DNA of 64,000 nt from JACRBR01 sp964371355 (lineage in GTDB: Bacteria > Chloroflexota > Dehalococcoidia > DSTF01 > JACRBR01), in assembly GCA_964371355.1 (NCBI GenBank), contig CAYJMG010000006.1, forward strand, positions 72,568-136,567. The letters are read 5' to 3'. A model generated the notes under the pieces. That model worked only from the letters and a program-made list of their open reading frames with translations, did not search any database and was not told the origin of the DNA. Made by a program: the position numbers and the translations under genes. Positions within the stretch are counted from its first letter, which is position 1. Every line of letters starts with the position of its first letter. Below, piece after piece: positions 18,822 to 25,415 of the stretch.

Positions 18822-19432
18822 TGGAAGCGTTGGAGGCGATTCGTACGCGGCGGTCGTTGAGGCAGCTCGCGGAGAAGCCGGTGCCGCCCGGCGTCGTCGA
18901 CGAACTGCTGGAGCTGGCGTGCCTGGCACCGGCGCCGCACCACACGCGGCCGTGGCGGTACGTCGTCGTGTCGCACGAGCGGCGAGCGCGGCTGGCGGAG
19001 GCGATGGGCGCGGCGTGGCGTGCGGACCTCGAGCATGACGGACATCCGGCGGAGCTGATCGAGAGGCTGCTGCGAAAGTCGGCACGGCAGGTCGTGTCGG
19101 CGCCGGCGCTGGTGCTGGCGTGCCTGACGCACGAGGGACTGCGCGACTGGCCCGACGAGCGGCGGCAGCGCAACGAGTGGGCGATGGCGCAGCAGTCCGT
19201 CGGCGCGGCGATGCAGAACCTGATGCTGGGCGCGCACGCGCGCGGCCTCGCGTCGTACTGGATCTCGGCGCCGCTGTGGTCGCCAGAGGCGGTGCGGGAG
19301 GCGCTGGACCTGCCGCAGGAGTACCTGCCGCAGGAGTACGTGGCGCAGGCGTTCGTGGTGCTGGGGTATCCGGCGGGGGCTCCGCACGGGCGCGCGGCTG
19401 TCGATACGTCGAGACTGGTGATCGAGCGATGA
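18821..19432 (+). CDS. Nitroreductase-family protein, probable dehydro-F420-0 reductase
   Basis: A 203-residue FMN-dependent nitroreductase fold (IRTRRSLRQLAEKPV at the start, PAPHHTRPWRYVVV, and the GAAMQNLMLGAHARGLASYWISAP helix). The end, VLGYPAGAPHGRAAVDTSRLVIER, resembles the C-terminal domain of actinobacterial FbiB, which reduces dehydro-F420-0 with FMNH2 in the phosphoenolpyruvate route. Here that domain is a stand-alone gene without the gamma-glutamyl ligase half. It overlaps cofC by one base, so it almost certainly belongs to F420 synthesis. The exact reaction is inferred from the context and the similarity. A different flavin reductase role remains possible. Confidence 0.8.
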   Translation: MEALEAIRTRRSLRQLAEKPVPPGVVDELLELACLAPAPHHTRPWRYVVVSHERRARLAEAMGAAWRADLEHDGHPAELIERLLRKSARQVVSAPALVLACLTHEGLRDWPDERRQRNEWAMAQQSVGAAMQNLMLGAHARGLASYWISAPLWSPEAVREALDLPQEYLPQEYVAQAFVVLGYPAGAPHGRAAVDTSRLVIER

Positions 19433-19442
19433 ACGGAAGTGA

Positions 19443-19471
19443 GTCAGCACGTCAGCACGTCAGCACGTCAG
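19443..19471 (+). repeat. Eight-base tandem repeat (GTCAGCAC)
   Basis: About 3.6 copies of GTCAGCAC lie just after the nitroreductase stop, in the 136-base spacer before the EEP gene. It is another example of the short tandem tracts found in this genome's spacers. Confidence 0.85.
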
Positions 19472-19568
19472 GCGCCCGGTTCGCACGCCACGACAACCGA
19501 GGGACAACCGACCGCCGTCGAAGACTGAGAACTAATAACTGAGACCCTGACACACTGAGCCACGCCCT

Positions 19569-20405
19569 ATGTCTGAACCGCTGCGCGTGATGACCTTCAA
19601 CATCCGGGGGTACTACCACCCGGACGACGGCGTGAACCAGTGGGAGCACCGCGAGGGGCTGAACGTCGCGACGATCCGGCGGACGGCGCCGCACCTCATC
19701 GGCATGCAGGAGGTGCAGACGGGCAACCTGAAGGCGTACGACCGCGCGCTGCCCGAGTACCACTGGCTGGCGTGGCCGGAGTACGGGAACCAGAAGCCGT
19801 TCGAGTGGCCGGCGATCTACTGGGACCCGCGCCGCCTGCGGCCGCTGGACTCCGGTGGGTTCTGGCTGAGCGAGACGCCAGAGGCTCACTCGCGGTCGTG
19901 GGAGACGGACTGCATCCGCTCGTGCCAGTGGATCCGGTTCCGCGATCTGGGCACGGGCGCGGAGTTCGTACACGCGAACACGCACCTGGACCACCGGAGC
20001 GAGCACGCGCGGTTCGAGGGCTCGCGGCTGATCATCGACCGCCTGACGCACCTCGATGACGTGGCACAGCCGTCCCCGGCTGTGCAGCGCCCACTCCCAC
20101 AGATCGTCACGGGCGACTTCAACGACGTGCCGGGGTCGCGGACGTACCGGGCGTGGACGGAGGCGGGGTATGCGGACGCGCACGTGGCGGCGGGGTGCAG
20201 CGGCGACCCGCACGAGTCGTACACGAACCACGGGTGGCGCGGCTATCCGTTCGGGCGGGACGACGACGCGCCGCAGCGCATCGACTGGATCATGGTGCGC
20301 GGCGTGAATGTGCGCGCGTGCGCGATCGTCCGCGACGGCGCGCCGCCGGTGTGGCCCAGCGATCACTTCCCGGTGGTAGCGGAAGTGTCCGTCGGGGCGG
20401 TGTGA
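19569..20405 (+). CDS. Endonuclease/exonuclease/phosphatase (EEP) family protein
   Basis: A 278-residue protein of the DNase I/EEP superfamily, metal-dependent phosphodiesterases acting on nucleic acids or phospholipids. Motifs: VMTFNIRG at the N-terminus, the metal ligand Glu in IGMQEVQ, NTHLDHRSEHAR, the metal-binding GDFNDVPGS, and the C-terminal catalytic pair in PSDHFPVVAEV. There is no signal peptide, so it is cytoplasmic. The length and the 'LDHRSEHAR' motif fit the subgroup annotated as endonuclease/exonuclease/phosphatase of unknown substrate. A perfect nine-pair palindrome inside the gene (20065-20086) encodes an AQPSPAVQ loop and looks like an in-frame repeat insertion. Confidence 0.88.
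   Translation: MSEPLRVMTFNIRGYYHPDDGVNQWEHREGLNVATIRRTAPHLIGMQEVQTGNLKAYDRALPEYHWLAWPEYGNQKPFEWPAIYWDPRRLRPLDSGGFWLSETPEAHSRSWETDCIRSCQWIRFRDLGTGAEFVHANTHLDHRSEHARFEGSRLIIDRLTHLDDVAQPSPAVQRPLPQIVTGDFNDVPGSRTYRAWTEAGYADAHVAAGCSGDPHESYTNHGWRGYPFGRDDDAPQRIDWIMVRGVNVRACAIVRDGAPPVWPSDHFPVVAEVSVGAV
20065..20086 (+). repeat. Palindromic repeat inside the EEP gene
   Basis: A nine-base-pair stem (GCACAGCCG with CGGCTGTGC, loop TCCC) lies within the coding sequence between the NTHLDH and GDFN motifs. Similar GGCTGTGCCACA sequence occurs in the spacer at 33510, which suggests a mobile palindromic family that can insert in frame. Confidence 0.6.
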
Positions 20406-20960
20406 CCGGCGTGAGCCCGTTATAGCGGCTTCGAAAAGCTCCACCTTCGCAGATTCACGACCACGCATTCTAGATTCGTTGAACGGTAGTTTTCGATACT
20501 GGACATTGCTCGGCAGTTTTGACCCCGGCGGGCCCGACTGTGTGCGCGTGCGGGTCACCGTGCCGCGGGTGTTTGGGCCGAGCGTAGGGGCGGTGGCGGC
20601 GGATCTCCAAGCCGCTGGATCACTTTCGCGGATTTCTTTTTTCACCGCAGAGGCGCGGAGGTTCTCGGGTTGGCGGTGAGGGACGGTGGCGCTCTCGCAT
20701 GGAGGTGACGTTGGTGGACGGAGAAGATTCCTCACTGCGTTCGGAATCGTACATGGGAGGCTTGCGCCTCGCACACAAGAGGATGAACGTCGAGCATCCG
20801 GCGGTGCTTGAGGCACTGAGCGGAGCTGAAGCTCCGCCGCTACTGGGACTTTCAAGGCAATGACGGGCGAGCGCTGGTGCGTGCAGGCGACTCTTTCTGA
20901 CTGCAGTGCGGCGGAGCTGTCTCCTGCGGCGACTCTGCGAGAGGCCCCGGGGCTGCTGGC
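20406..20960. repeat. 555-base gene-free spacer filled with dispersed repeats
   Basis: I see no gene here. The spacer contains a partial CACAGAG-type element (20640-20700), a GATTCCTCACTGCGTTCGGA stretch near 20729, an 84-base element at 20781-20864 that recurs at 23870, and a stretch near 20905-20945 that resembles 22180-22210. It lies between two genes that converge, so no promoter is expected. Confidence 0.75.
20781..20864 (+). repeat. 84-base dispersed repeat, copy 1
   Basis: It is nearly identical to 23870-23953; the last about 50 bases are the same in both. The core contains a seven-pair hairpin (GCGGAGC, TGAA loop, GCTCCGC). A rearranged, shorter relative is found at 22170-22260. No open frame is shared, so this is a non-coding element of the REP or MITE-like kind. 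Confidence 0.85.
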
Positions 20961-21941
20961 TTACAGAACGGACAGCACGTCCAGGTCGCGGGCGGCGGCG
21001 AGGGCGTTGGTGAGGAGGCTCCGCCAGGTGTCGCGAGGAACGCCTGTTAGCCAGTGGCCAGCAGGCACACAGACCGCGTACGCAACGGCGAGACGATACT
21101 TGTCGGCGAATGTGGCGGGTGTCTCGGGCCTGCCAAGCTCCGTCGACCGGCGGCAGTATGCCTCGATCAGGCGCGCCTCCCAGCGACGGCCTGCCTCCCG
21201 AGGCAGGTTCAGCGCGACGGCGTGGGCGACATCGATGGCGCCGGGGCCGAGACACGCGTTGCCCCAGTCGAGCAGCACCGCGCGCGCCGGGGCGTAGAGG
21301 GCGTTCCAGTAGTTCGCATCGCCGTGCAGGATCGTCTGCTCTTGCGCGAACCCGGCGAGGCGCTCGTGCGCGGCGGCGACAGCGGTCATGAGGTCTCGCT
21401 CCCATTGGGCCAGATCAGCCCCATTGGCGTGGAGGAATCGACTGATGAACTCGCGGCGCAGGCCCAGGCGGCCGCTGATGGTGTCGTAGCCCGTGCTTCC
21501 CACACCTTGCGCCCAGTCTTCGGCGAGGGACGCCTGGGCGGACGCGTGCAACTCGGCGAGCGCTTCGACGAACAGGGTCGCCTGTTCGAGCGACGGACAG
21601 GCGCCTTCACAGAACTGGTGCGTGCTCCCCAGATCCTCGAGCAGCAGCGTGGCGACGCCGTCCTGGTCGGCGGCGAAGAAGCACCGCGGCGTCAAACCGG
21701 GCGGCAGGGCCGGCGCGATGCTGCGATAGAAACGTGCCTCGCGAATGGTGAGAAACGCGGCCGGGCCAGCGCCCGAGCGCTTGAAGATCAGCGTGGTGAC
21801 TGGCGCCTCGGGATCGAGCAGCCGGATGCGCGCAACGTATGTGTGCGCGAGGGTGGGGATCTCGTCGACCTTGAAGGCGTCCGAGCGGGGGCTCGGGAGG
21901 AGACGCGCCTGTGAGAGGGCCAGAGCTATTTCTTGTCGCAT
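20961..21941 (-). CDS. Aminoglycoside phosphotransferase-like (APH) kinase family protein
   Basis: A 326-residue protein with the choline-kinase/APH fold. The catalytic loop is ILHGDANYWNAL (Brenner motif HGDxxxxN) and the metal-binding motif follows as VLLDWGNACLGPGAIDVAH. Such proteins phosphorylate small alcohols or aminoglycosides; the substrate here is unknown and most genomic copies are not resistance genes. ATG 21941 is preferred over an ATG at 21968 because the first nine residues of the longer form are encoded by a repeat element that recurs non-coding at 22075. The gene is isolated between repeat-rich spacers. Confidence 0.82.
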   Translation of the reverse strand: MRQEIALALSQARLLPSPRSDAFKVDEIPTLAHTYVARIRLLDPEAPVTTLIFKRSGAGPAAFLTIREARFYRSIAPALPPGLTPRCFFAADQDGVATLLLEDLGSTHQFCEGACPSLEQATLFVEALAELHASAQASLAEDWAQGVGSTGYDTISGRLGLRREFISRFLHANGADLAQWERDLMTAVAAAHERLAGFAQEQTILHGDANYWNALYAPARAVLLDWGNACLGPGAIDVAHAVALNLPREAGRRWEARLIEAYCRRSTELGRPETPATFADKYRLAVAYAVCVPAGHWLTGVPRDTWRSLLTNALAAARDLDVLSVL

Positions 21942-21946
21942 GGGCT

Positions 21947-22053
21947 CATTCAACTTCTGTTCCAGCATCGATTGTTGTTCACCACAGAGACACAGAGGGC
22001 ACAGAGGGTCTCCCTGCGATCATGTATGAGGCTTCGTGGGCGCTGGCGCATGG
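21947..22053 (+). repeat. Composite CACAGAG repeat, copy 1 of a direct pair
   Basis: The block reads TTCAACTTCTGTTCCAGCAT, then about ten bases, then TTCACCACAGAGACACAGAG and ends in GGCGCTGGCGCATGG. The first about 60 bases recur 128 bases later (22075-22141). Copy 1 abuts, and may supply the 5' end of, the APH gene on the minus strand. Confidence 0.85.
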
Positions 22054-22074
22054 ATGCTGGTTCGTGGTCGGGGA

Positions 22075-22141
22075 ATTTCAACTTCTGTTCCAGCATCGAT
22101 TGTAGTTCACCACAGAGACACAGAGGGCGCAGAGGTCTTGC
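22075..22141 (+). repeat. Composite CACAGAG repeat, copy 2
   Basis: A near-exact copy of 21947-22009, missing the distal GGCGCT-GCATGG part. Together with copy 1 it makes up most of the 397-base gene-free spacer 21942-22338, which also holds a third relative of the 84-base element (22170-22260) and a hairpin at 22306. Confidence 0.85.
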
Positions 22142-22305
22142 TGGGGCCTGTTCCGGCGGCGATTGGAGCACTGAGCGGAGCTGTCTCCTCTGGCGACTCT
22201 GCGAGAAGCTCCTCCGCTACTGGGACTCTCGGGCTACTGGGACTTTCAAGGGGATGACGAGCGGCGGATCAGGGTGGCAGTGTCGCATGACGGAGGCCCA
22301 CTTGC

Positions 22306-22327
22306 GGGGCACGCCGAGGCGTGCCCC
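22306..22327 (+). repeat. Palindrome followed by TACGA-type end
   Basis: A nine-pair stem GGGGCACGC / GCGTGCCCC is followed by TACGACC. Palindromes with the same ending are seen at 24003-24023 and 41809-41829. It lies just past the meaB stop codon and could also act as its terminator. Confidence 0.6.
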
Positions 22328-22338
22328 TACGACCGCGT

Positions 22339-23277
22339 CTACGACGTGAGCTGGTCGGCGGCGGTGTGGGGGTCGAGCTGGCGGCGGGCGACCTGGTGGA
22401 CGAGGTCATCGAGGCGGCCGTCGGCGTGGTGGGCGATGAGGGTGTCGAGCAGGCGTTGGCGGGCGAGGGCGAGCACCTGGTGGCGGGCCTGGTCGAGGCG
22501 GTGTTGATCGCGCGCACCGGAGGACTCGATGTGGGCGCGGTGGCGGTCTAGGGCGTCGGCGAGGGCGTCGATGCCCTCCTGTTCGGCGCCGGAGGTCTTG
22601 AGGATGGGGACCTCCCAGCCGGGGCGGCGGCCGCTGAACGACTCGTAGATGGCGGCGAGCTGGCGGTAGAAGAGGTCGGCGTTCGGGAGATCGCACTTGT
22701 TGACGACGAGGATGTCGGCGATCTCCATGATGCCGGCCTTCATGGCCTGCACGTCGTCGCCGGCGCCGGGTGTGAGGACGACGACGGTGGTATCGGCCAT
22801 GGCCGCGACCTCGACCTCGTCCTGGCCCGCGCCAACGGTCTCGACGATGACCACGTCGTTGCCGAAGGCATCGAGGGCAGTAACGACGCCGGTGGTGGCG
22901 GGGGCGAGGCCGCCAAGGTTGCCGCGCGTGGCCATGCTGCGCAGGAAGACCCCGGGGTCGGACGTGAGGTCCTGCATGCGGATGCGGTCGCCGAGGAGGG
23001 CTCCTTGAGAGAACGGCGACGTGGGGTCGATGGCGACGATGCCGAGGGTGCGACCGCGGCGGCGCAGCTCTCGCGCGAGGGCACCAGACAGCGTGGACTT
23101 GCCGGCGCCGGCGGACCCGGTGAGGCCGACGGTGTGCGCGCGGCCGGACCTGGGGTAGAGCTGCGCGAGGGCGCGGCGTCCCTCGGGTGCGTCGTTCTCG
23201 ATGAGCGTGAGGAGGCGGGAGAGGGCGCGGCGGTTACCGGCGAACAGCCGCTGGACGAGTTCCTCGACGGTGGGCAT
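22339..23277 (-). CDS. meaB: Methylmalonyl-CoA mutase-associated GTPase MeaB (ArgK family)
   Basis: MeaB is the G3E-family GTPase chaperone that loads adenosylcobalamin into, and protects, methylmalonyl-CoA mutase. The 312-residue protein shows the P-loop GSAGAGKST at residues 54-62, the switch region with AIDPTSPFSQGALLGDRIRM, the family signature VETVGAGQDEVEVA, and the guanine-specificity motif NKCD. The length is typical. It starts four bases after the stop of the mutase B12-binding subunit, so the two are translated together. The large mutase subunit is not adjacent, although methylmalonyl-CoA epimerase is at 34898. Confidence 0.94.
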   Translation of the reverse strand: MPTVEELVQRLFAGNRRALSRLLTLIENDAPEGRRALAQLYPRSGRAHTVGLTGSAGAGKSTLSGALARELRRRGRTLGIVAIDPTSPFSQGALLGDRIRMQDLTSDPGVFLRSMATRGNLGGLAPATTGVVTALDAFGNDVVIVETVGAGQDEVEVAAMADTTVVVLTPGAGDDVQAMKAGIMEIADILVVNKCDLPNADLFYRQLAAIYESFSGRRPGWEVPILKTSGAEQEGIDALADALDRHRAHIESSGARDQHRLDQARHQVLALARQRLLDTLIAHHADGRLDDLVHQVARRQLDPHTAADQLTS

Positions 23278-23281
23278 GGGC

Positions 23282-23704
23282 CTAGGTCGCGCGGACCGGG
23301 CGCTGTGCGGCCCAGTCGCGGACGAACTTGATGACGTCTTCGGTAGAGGTGCCGGGGCCGAAGATGGCCTGGAAGCCCAGCTTCTTCAGCGGCTCTATGT
23401 CGGCGTCGGGGATGATGCCGCCCGCGAACAGGAGCACCTCATCGGGGTTGACCTCGCGGTCGCGCAGGGCCTGGACGACGCGGGGGAAGAGTTCCATGTG
23501 GGCGCCGGAGAGGATGCTGAGGCCGATGACGTCGACGTCCTCCTGCAGCGCGGCCTCGGCGATCATGTCGGGGGTCTGGCGGATGCCGGTGTAGATGACC
23601 TCCATGCCGGCGTCGCGGAGAGCGCGGGCCACGACCTTGGCGCCACGGTCGTGGCCATCGAGGCCGGGCTTTGCGACGAGGACGCGGATCTTGTCATCGG
23701 GCAT
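23282..23704 (-). CDS. Methylmalonyl-CoA mutase B12-binding (small) subunit
   Basis: A stand-alone 140-residue cobalamin-binding domain. The B12 signature GLDGHDRGAK (DxHxxG) is near residue 16, followed by the conserved SILSGAHMELFPRVV and FAGGIIPDADIEPLKKLG segments, typical of the C-terminal domain of methylmalonyl-CoA mutase. In Chloroflexota and archaea the catalytic and B12-binding parts are often separate proteins. The catalytic large subunit is not in this window, so it must be elsewhere; the pairing with MeaB four bases downstream supports the assignment. Another acyl-CoA mutase (for example ethylmalonyl- or 2-hydroxyisobutyryl-CoA mutase) could also use it. Confidence 0.9.
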   Translation of the reverse strand: MPDDKIRVLVAKPGLDGHDRGAKVVARALRDAGMEVIYTGIRQTPDMIAEAALQEDVDVIGLSILSGAHMELFPRVVQALRDREVNPDEVLLFAGGIIPDADIEPLKKLGFQAIFGPGTSTEDVIKFVRDWAAQRPVRAT

Positions 23705-23772
23705 GGCGGTGGGAGTATACGGAGGGAACAGGGAATGGGGAATAGGCTACTTGTCAGCGCGGACTGCAGGGA

Positions 23773-23848
23773 TTCACCACAGAGACGCAGAGGGCGCAGA
23801 GGTTCTCTTGGGATCTGCGAGAGGTTGTGGTGGGCGCTGTCGCATCGC
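23773..23848 (+). repeat. CACAGAG element, full-length copy
   Basis: About 76 bases beginning TTCACCACAGAGACGCAGAG and ending GGCGCTGTCGCATCG. The reverse complement of this copy aligns along its whole length with 45299-45373, which defines the element's ends. Confidence 0.85.
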
Positions 23849-23869
23849 GGCACGTCGCTAGCGGGGAAG

Positions 23870-23953
23870 AGATGAAAGTCGAGCGTCCGGTGGCACTTGA
23901 GGCACTGAGCGGAGCTGAAGCTCCGCCGCTACTGGGACTTTCAAGGCAATGAC
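23870..23953 (+). repeat. 84-base dispersed repeat, copy 2
   Basis: It matches 20781-20864 with a few substitutions in the first 30 bases and near identity afterwards, including the GCGGAGC-TGAA-GCTCCGC hairpin. Confidence 0.85.
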
Positions 23954-24002
23954 GCATACGGACGCTGTGACGCTGTCGCATGGTGCGGCGAGCGACAGAG
24001 GA

Positions 24003-24023
24003 GCGCGGGCTGAACGCCCGCGC
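24003..24023 (+). repeat. Palindrome ending in CTACGA
   Basis: An eight-pair stem (GCGCGGGC / GCCCGCGC, loop TGAAC) is followed by TACGATC. It has the same architecture as 22306 and 41809. Confidence 0.6.
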
Positions 24024-24065
24024 TACGATCACTACAGAACTGAGGCGACGGCGCGAGGAGGCGGC

Positions 24066-24103
24066 GTGTTGGCCCCGTTCCCCTGGAATGCCGGGGCCAA
24101 CAC
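24066..24103 (-). terminator. Hairpin downstream of the molybdoenzyme operon
   Basis: A perfect 12-base-pair stem (GTGTTGGCCCCG and its complement) encloses a 14-base loop, 31 bases past the stop codon of the iron-sulphur subunit on the minus strand. It is the best candidate for the operon terminator; no T-run follows. Confidence 0.5.
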
Positions 24104-24134
24104 TGGCTGCTACTGAGACGGGCGGCGGACGCTG

Positions 24135-25181
24135 TTATCCGGCGCCGTTGCCGCTCCAGACGATCTCGGCCGGATCGCGGGTGAAGGGGCCGAGGGCCTG
24201 CTCCCACTTGTACATCACGAGAATGTCCATGAGTTCGGACGGCTCGCCGCGGCGCCGCTTCTCCATCTCGGCCTTCAGGGTGTCGACGGAGCCGCTGACG
24301 TCGGAGCCGAAGAGCGACTCGAGGTAGGACAGCGGGATGCGCTCGCCGCCTTCGTTGAAGGAGCCGTCGGGGTTCAGCGGGGCGGGAGACAGCGGTGGCA
24401 CGTAGAAGACGTTGGGCTTGGTGCCCCACTCGGCGTGGAGGGGCAGGGCGACCTTCCACTTGTTCACCATCTTCGATACCGGGCCGTACTCGTCGTCGAG
24501 GAAGCCGATCCAGGCGGCACGGCCGGGGCACTGGCGCACGCACGCGGGCGCGACGCCCTGCTCGATGCGGGGGAAGCAGCCGATGCAGTGCTGGCTGACG
24601 CCGAGTGACGGGTTGAAGTAGATCTTCTTGTAGGGGCAGGCGCGGGCGCACAGCTGGGCGCCCTTGCAGAGGTCCTCGTTGCGCAGGACGAGGCCGTTTT
24701 CGGGATCCTTGTGCAGCGCGTCGTTGGGGCAGGCCTCGACGCAGCCGGGCACCGTGCAGTGGTTGCAGAGGCGCGGCAGGTAGAAGAAGTAGGCGTTGGG
24801 GAACTCGCCCCCGCCTTCGTCCTCATCCCAGTTGGGGCCCCAGGTCTTGCTGCCAGCCACCTTTTCGAGGTGGGCATCGCGGCCCTTGCCGCCGCGCAGG
24901 ACCTCGTCGTAGTTGTAGTCCCACCCGCCGCCGAACTCCTCGGGCGAGGGCAGGCTGCCGAGCGTGGCTTTGCCGTCCTTGTAGCCGCCGCCCATGGTCT
25001 CGTAGTCGCGGGGGGTGCCACGGCCGGGCTGGGTGTTGACGGTCATCCACCACATGTGCTCGGAGCCCTCGTCCTGGTTCCAGAGCACCTTGCAGGCGAC
25101 GGAGCAGGTCTGGCAACCGATGCACTTGTTGAGGTCGAACACCCACGCGAGCTGGCGCTTCGATTGCGTGATCGTGCCCAT
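24135..25181 (-). CDS. Four-cluster ferredoxin subunit of a type II DMSO-reductase-family enzyme
   Basis: This electron-transfer subunit (348 residues) resembles NarH, EbdB and PcrB. Four Cys clusters are visible: CIGCQTCSVACK (residues 20-31), CNHCTVPGCVEACP (about 139-152), CKGAQLCARACPYKK (about 172) and CIGCFPRIEQGVAPACVRQC (about 197). In the third, the second Cys is replaced by Ala, where NarH has Trp; this predicts one [3Fe-4S] and three [4Fe-4S] clusters. The large insert between clusters I and II is typical of the NarH/EbdB group. It follows the catalytic subunit; the gap between them contains an assembly artefact. No membrane-anchor or haem gamma subunit and no NarJ-type chaperone gene is seen nearby. 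Confidence 0.9.
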   Translation of the reverse strand: MGTITQSKRQLAWVFDLNKCIGCQTCSVACKVLWNQDEGSEHMWWMTVNTQPGRGTPRDYETMGGGYKDGKATLGSLPSPEEFGGGWDYNYDEVLRGGKGRDAHLEKVAGSKTWGPNWDEDEGGGEFPNAYFFYLPRLCNHCTVPGCVEACPNDALHKDPENGLVLRNEDLCKGAQLCARACPYKKIYFNPSLGVSQHCIGCFPRIEQGVAPACVRQCPGRAAWIGFLDDEYGPVSKMVNKWKVALPLHAEWGTKPNVFYVPPLSPAPLNPDGSFNEGGERIPLSYLESLFGSDVSGSVDTLKAEMEKRRRGEPSELMDILVMYKWEQALGPFTRDPAEIVWSGNGAG

Positions 25182-25252
25182 AGTCCTTGTTCCTTTCCAA
25201 CGGCGACGGGCGCCGGCTCACGCGGGCTGAAAGCCCGCGCTGCGTTGTGCCG
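25171..25252 (+). repeat. Gap-flanking duplicate, left copy
   Basis: These 82 bases match 25305-25386 on the other side of the N run without any length change and with about ten substitutions. The block includes the start codon region of the iron-sulphur subunit. The match most probably reflects two overlapping contig ends placed side by side, not a true repeat. Confidence 0.8.
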
Positions 25253-25304
25253 GGGGGGGGGGGGGCCCCGGGGGGGGGGGGGGGGAGAAATTNNNNNNNN
25301 NNTT
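25253..25304. other. Assembly gap: homopolymer G run plus ten N
   Basis: A near-pure run of G with one CCCC interruption leads into GAGAAATT, then ten unknown bases (25293-25302) and TT. Low-quality homopolymer sequence next to N is typical of a contig end. The sequence here should not be interpreted. Confidence 0.9.
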
Positions 25305-25386
25305 ATCGTGCCCATTGTCCTTGTTCCTTTCCACCGGCGCGGGGGGCGGGCTCAGGCGGGCTTAACCCCCGCGCTGCGTTGTGCCG
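25305..25386 (+). repeat. Gap-flanking duplicate, right copy
   Basis: The error-rich partner of 25171-25252. Merging the two copies would leave about 100 bases between the catalytic and iron-sulphur genes and would remove the N run. Confidence 0.8.
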
Positions 25387-25415
25387 CGGGCCTTCGGCCC
25401 GCGCTGCTGTTCCGA

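Larger units (their letters stand above)
23705..24134. repeat. 430-base gene-free spacer with repeats
   Basis: I see no gene here. It contains a GGGAATGGGGAATAGG-type tract (23727-23750), a full CACAGAG element (23773-23848), the second 84-base repeat (23870-23953), a CTACGA palindrome (24003-24023) and a strong hairpin (24066-24103). Confidence 0.75.

Noticed and set aside
17252..19450. A long minus-strand frame opposite the F420 cassette.
   Set aside because: Arg/His-rich shadow frame without motifs; cofD, cofC and the nitroreductase are clear on the plus strand.
20961..21941. Calling the APH-fold protein an antibiotic-resistance gene.
   Set aside because: The fold covers many kinases and nothing in the sequence or context points to aminoglycosides.
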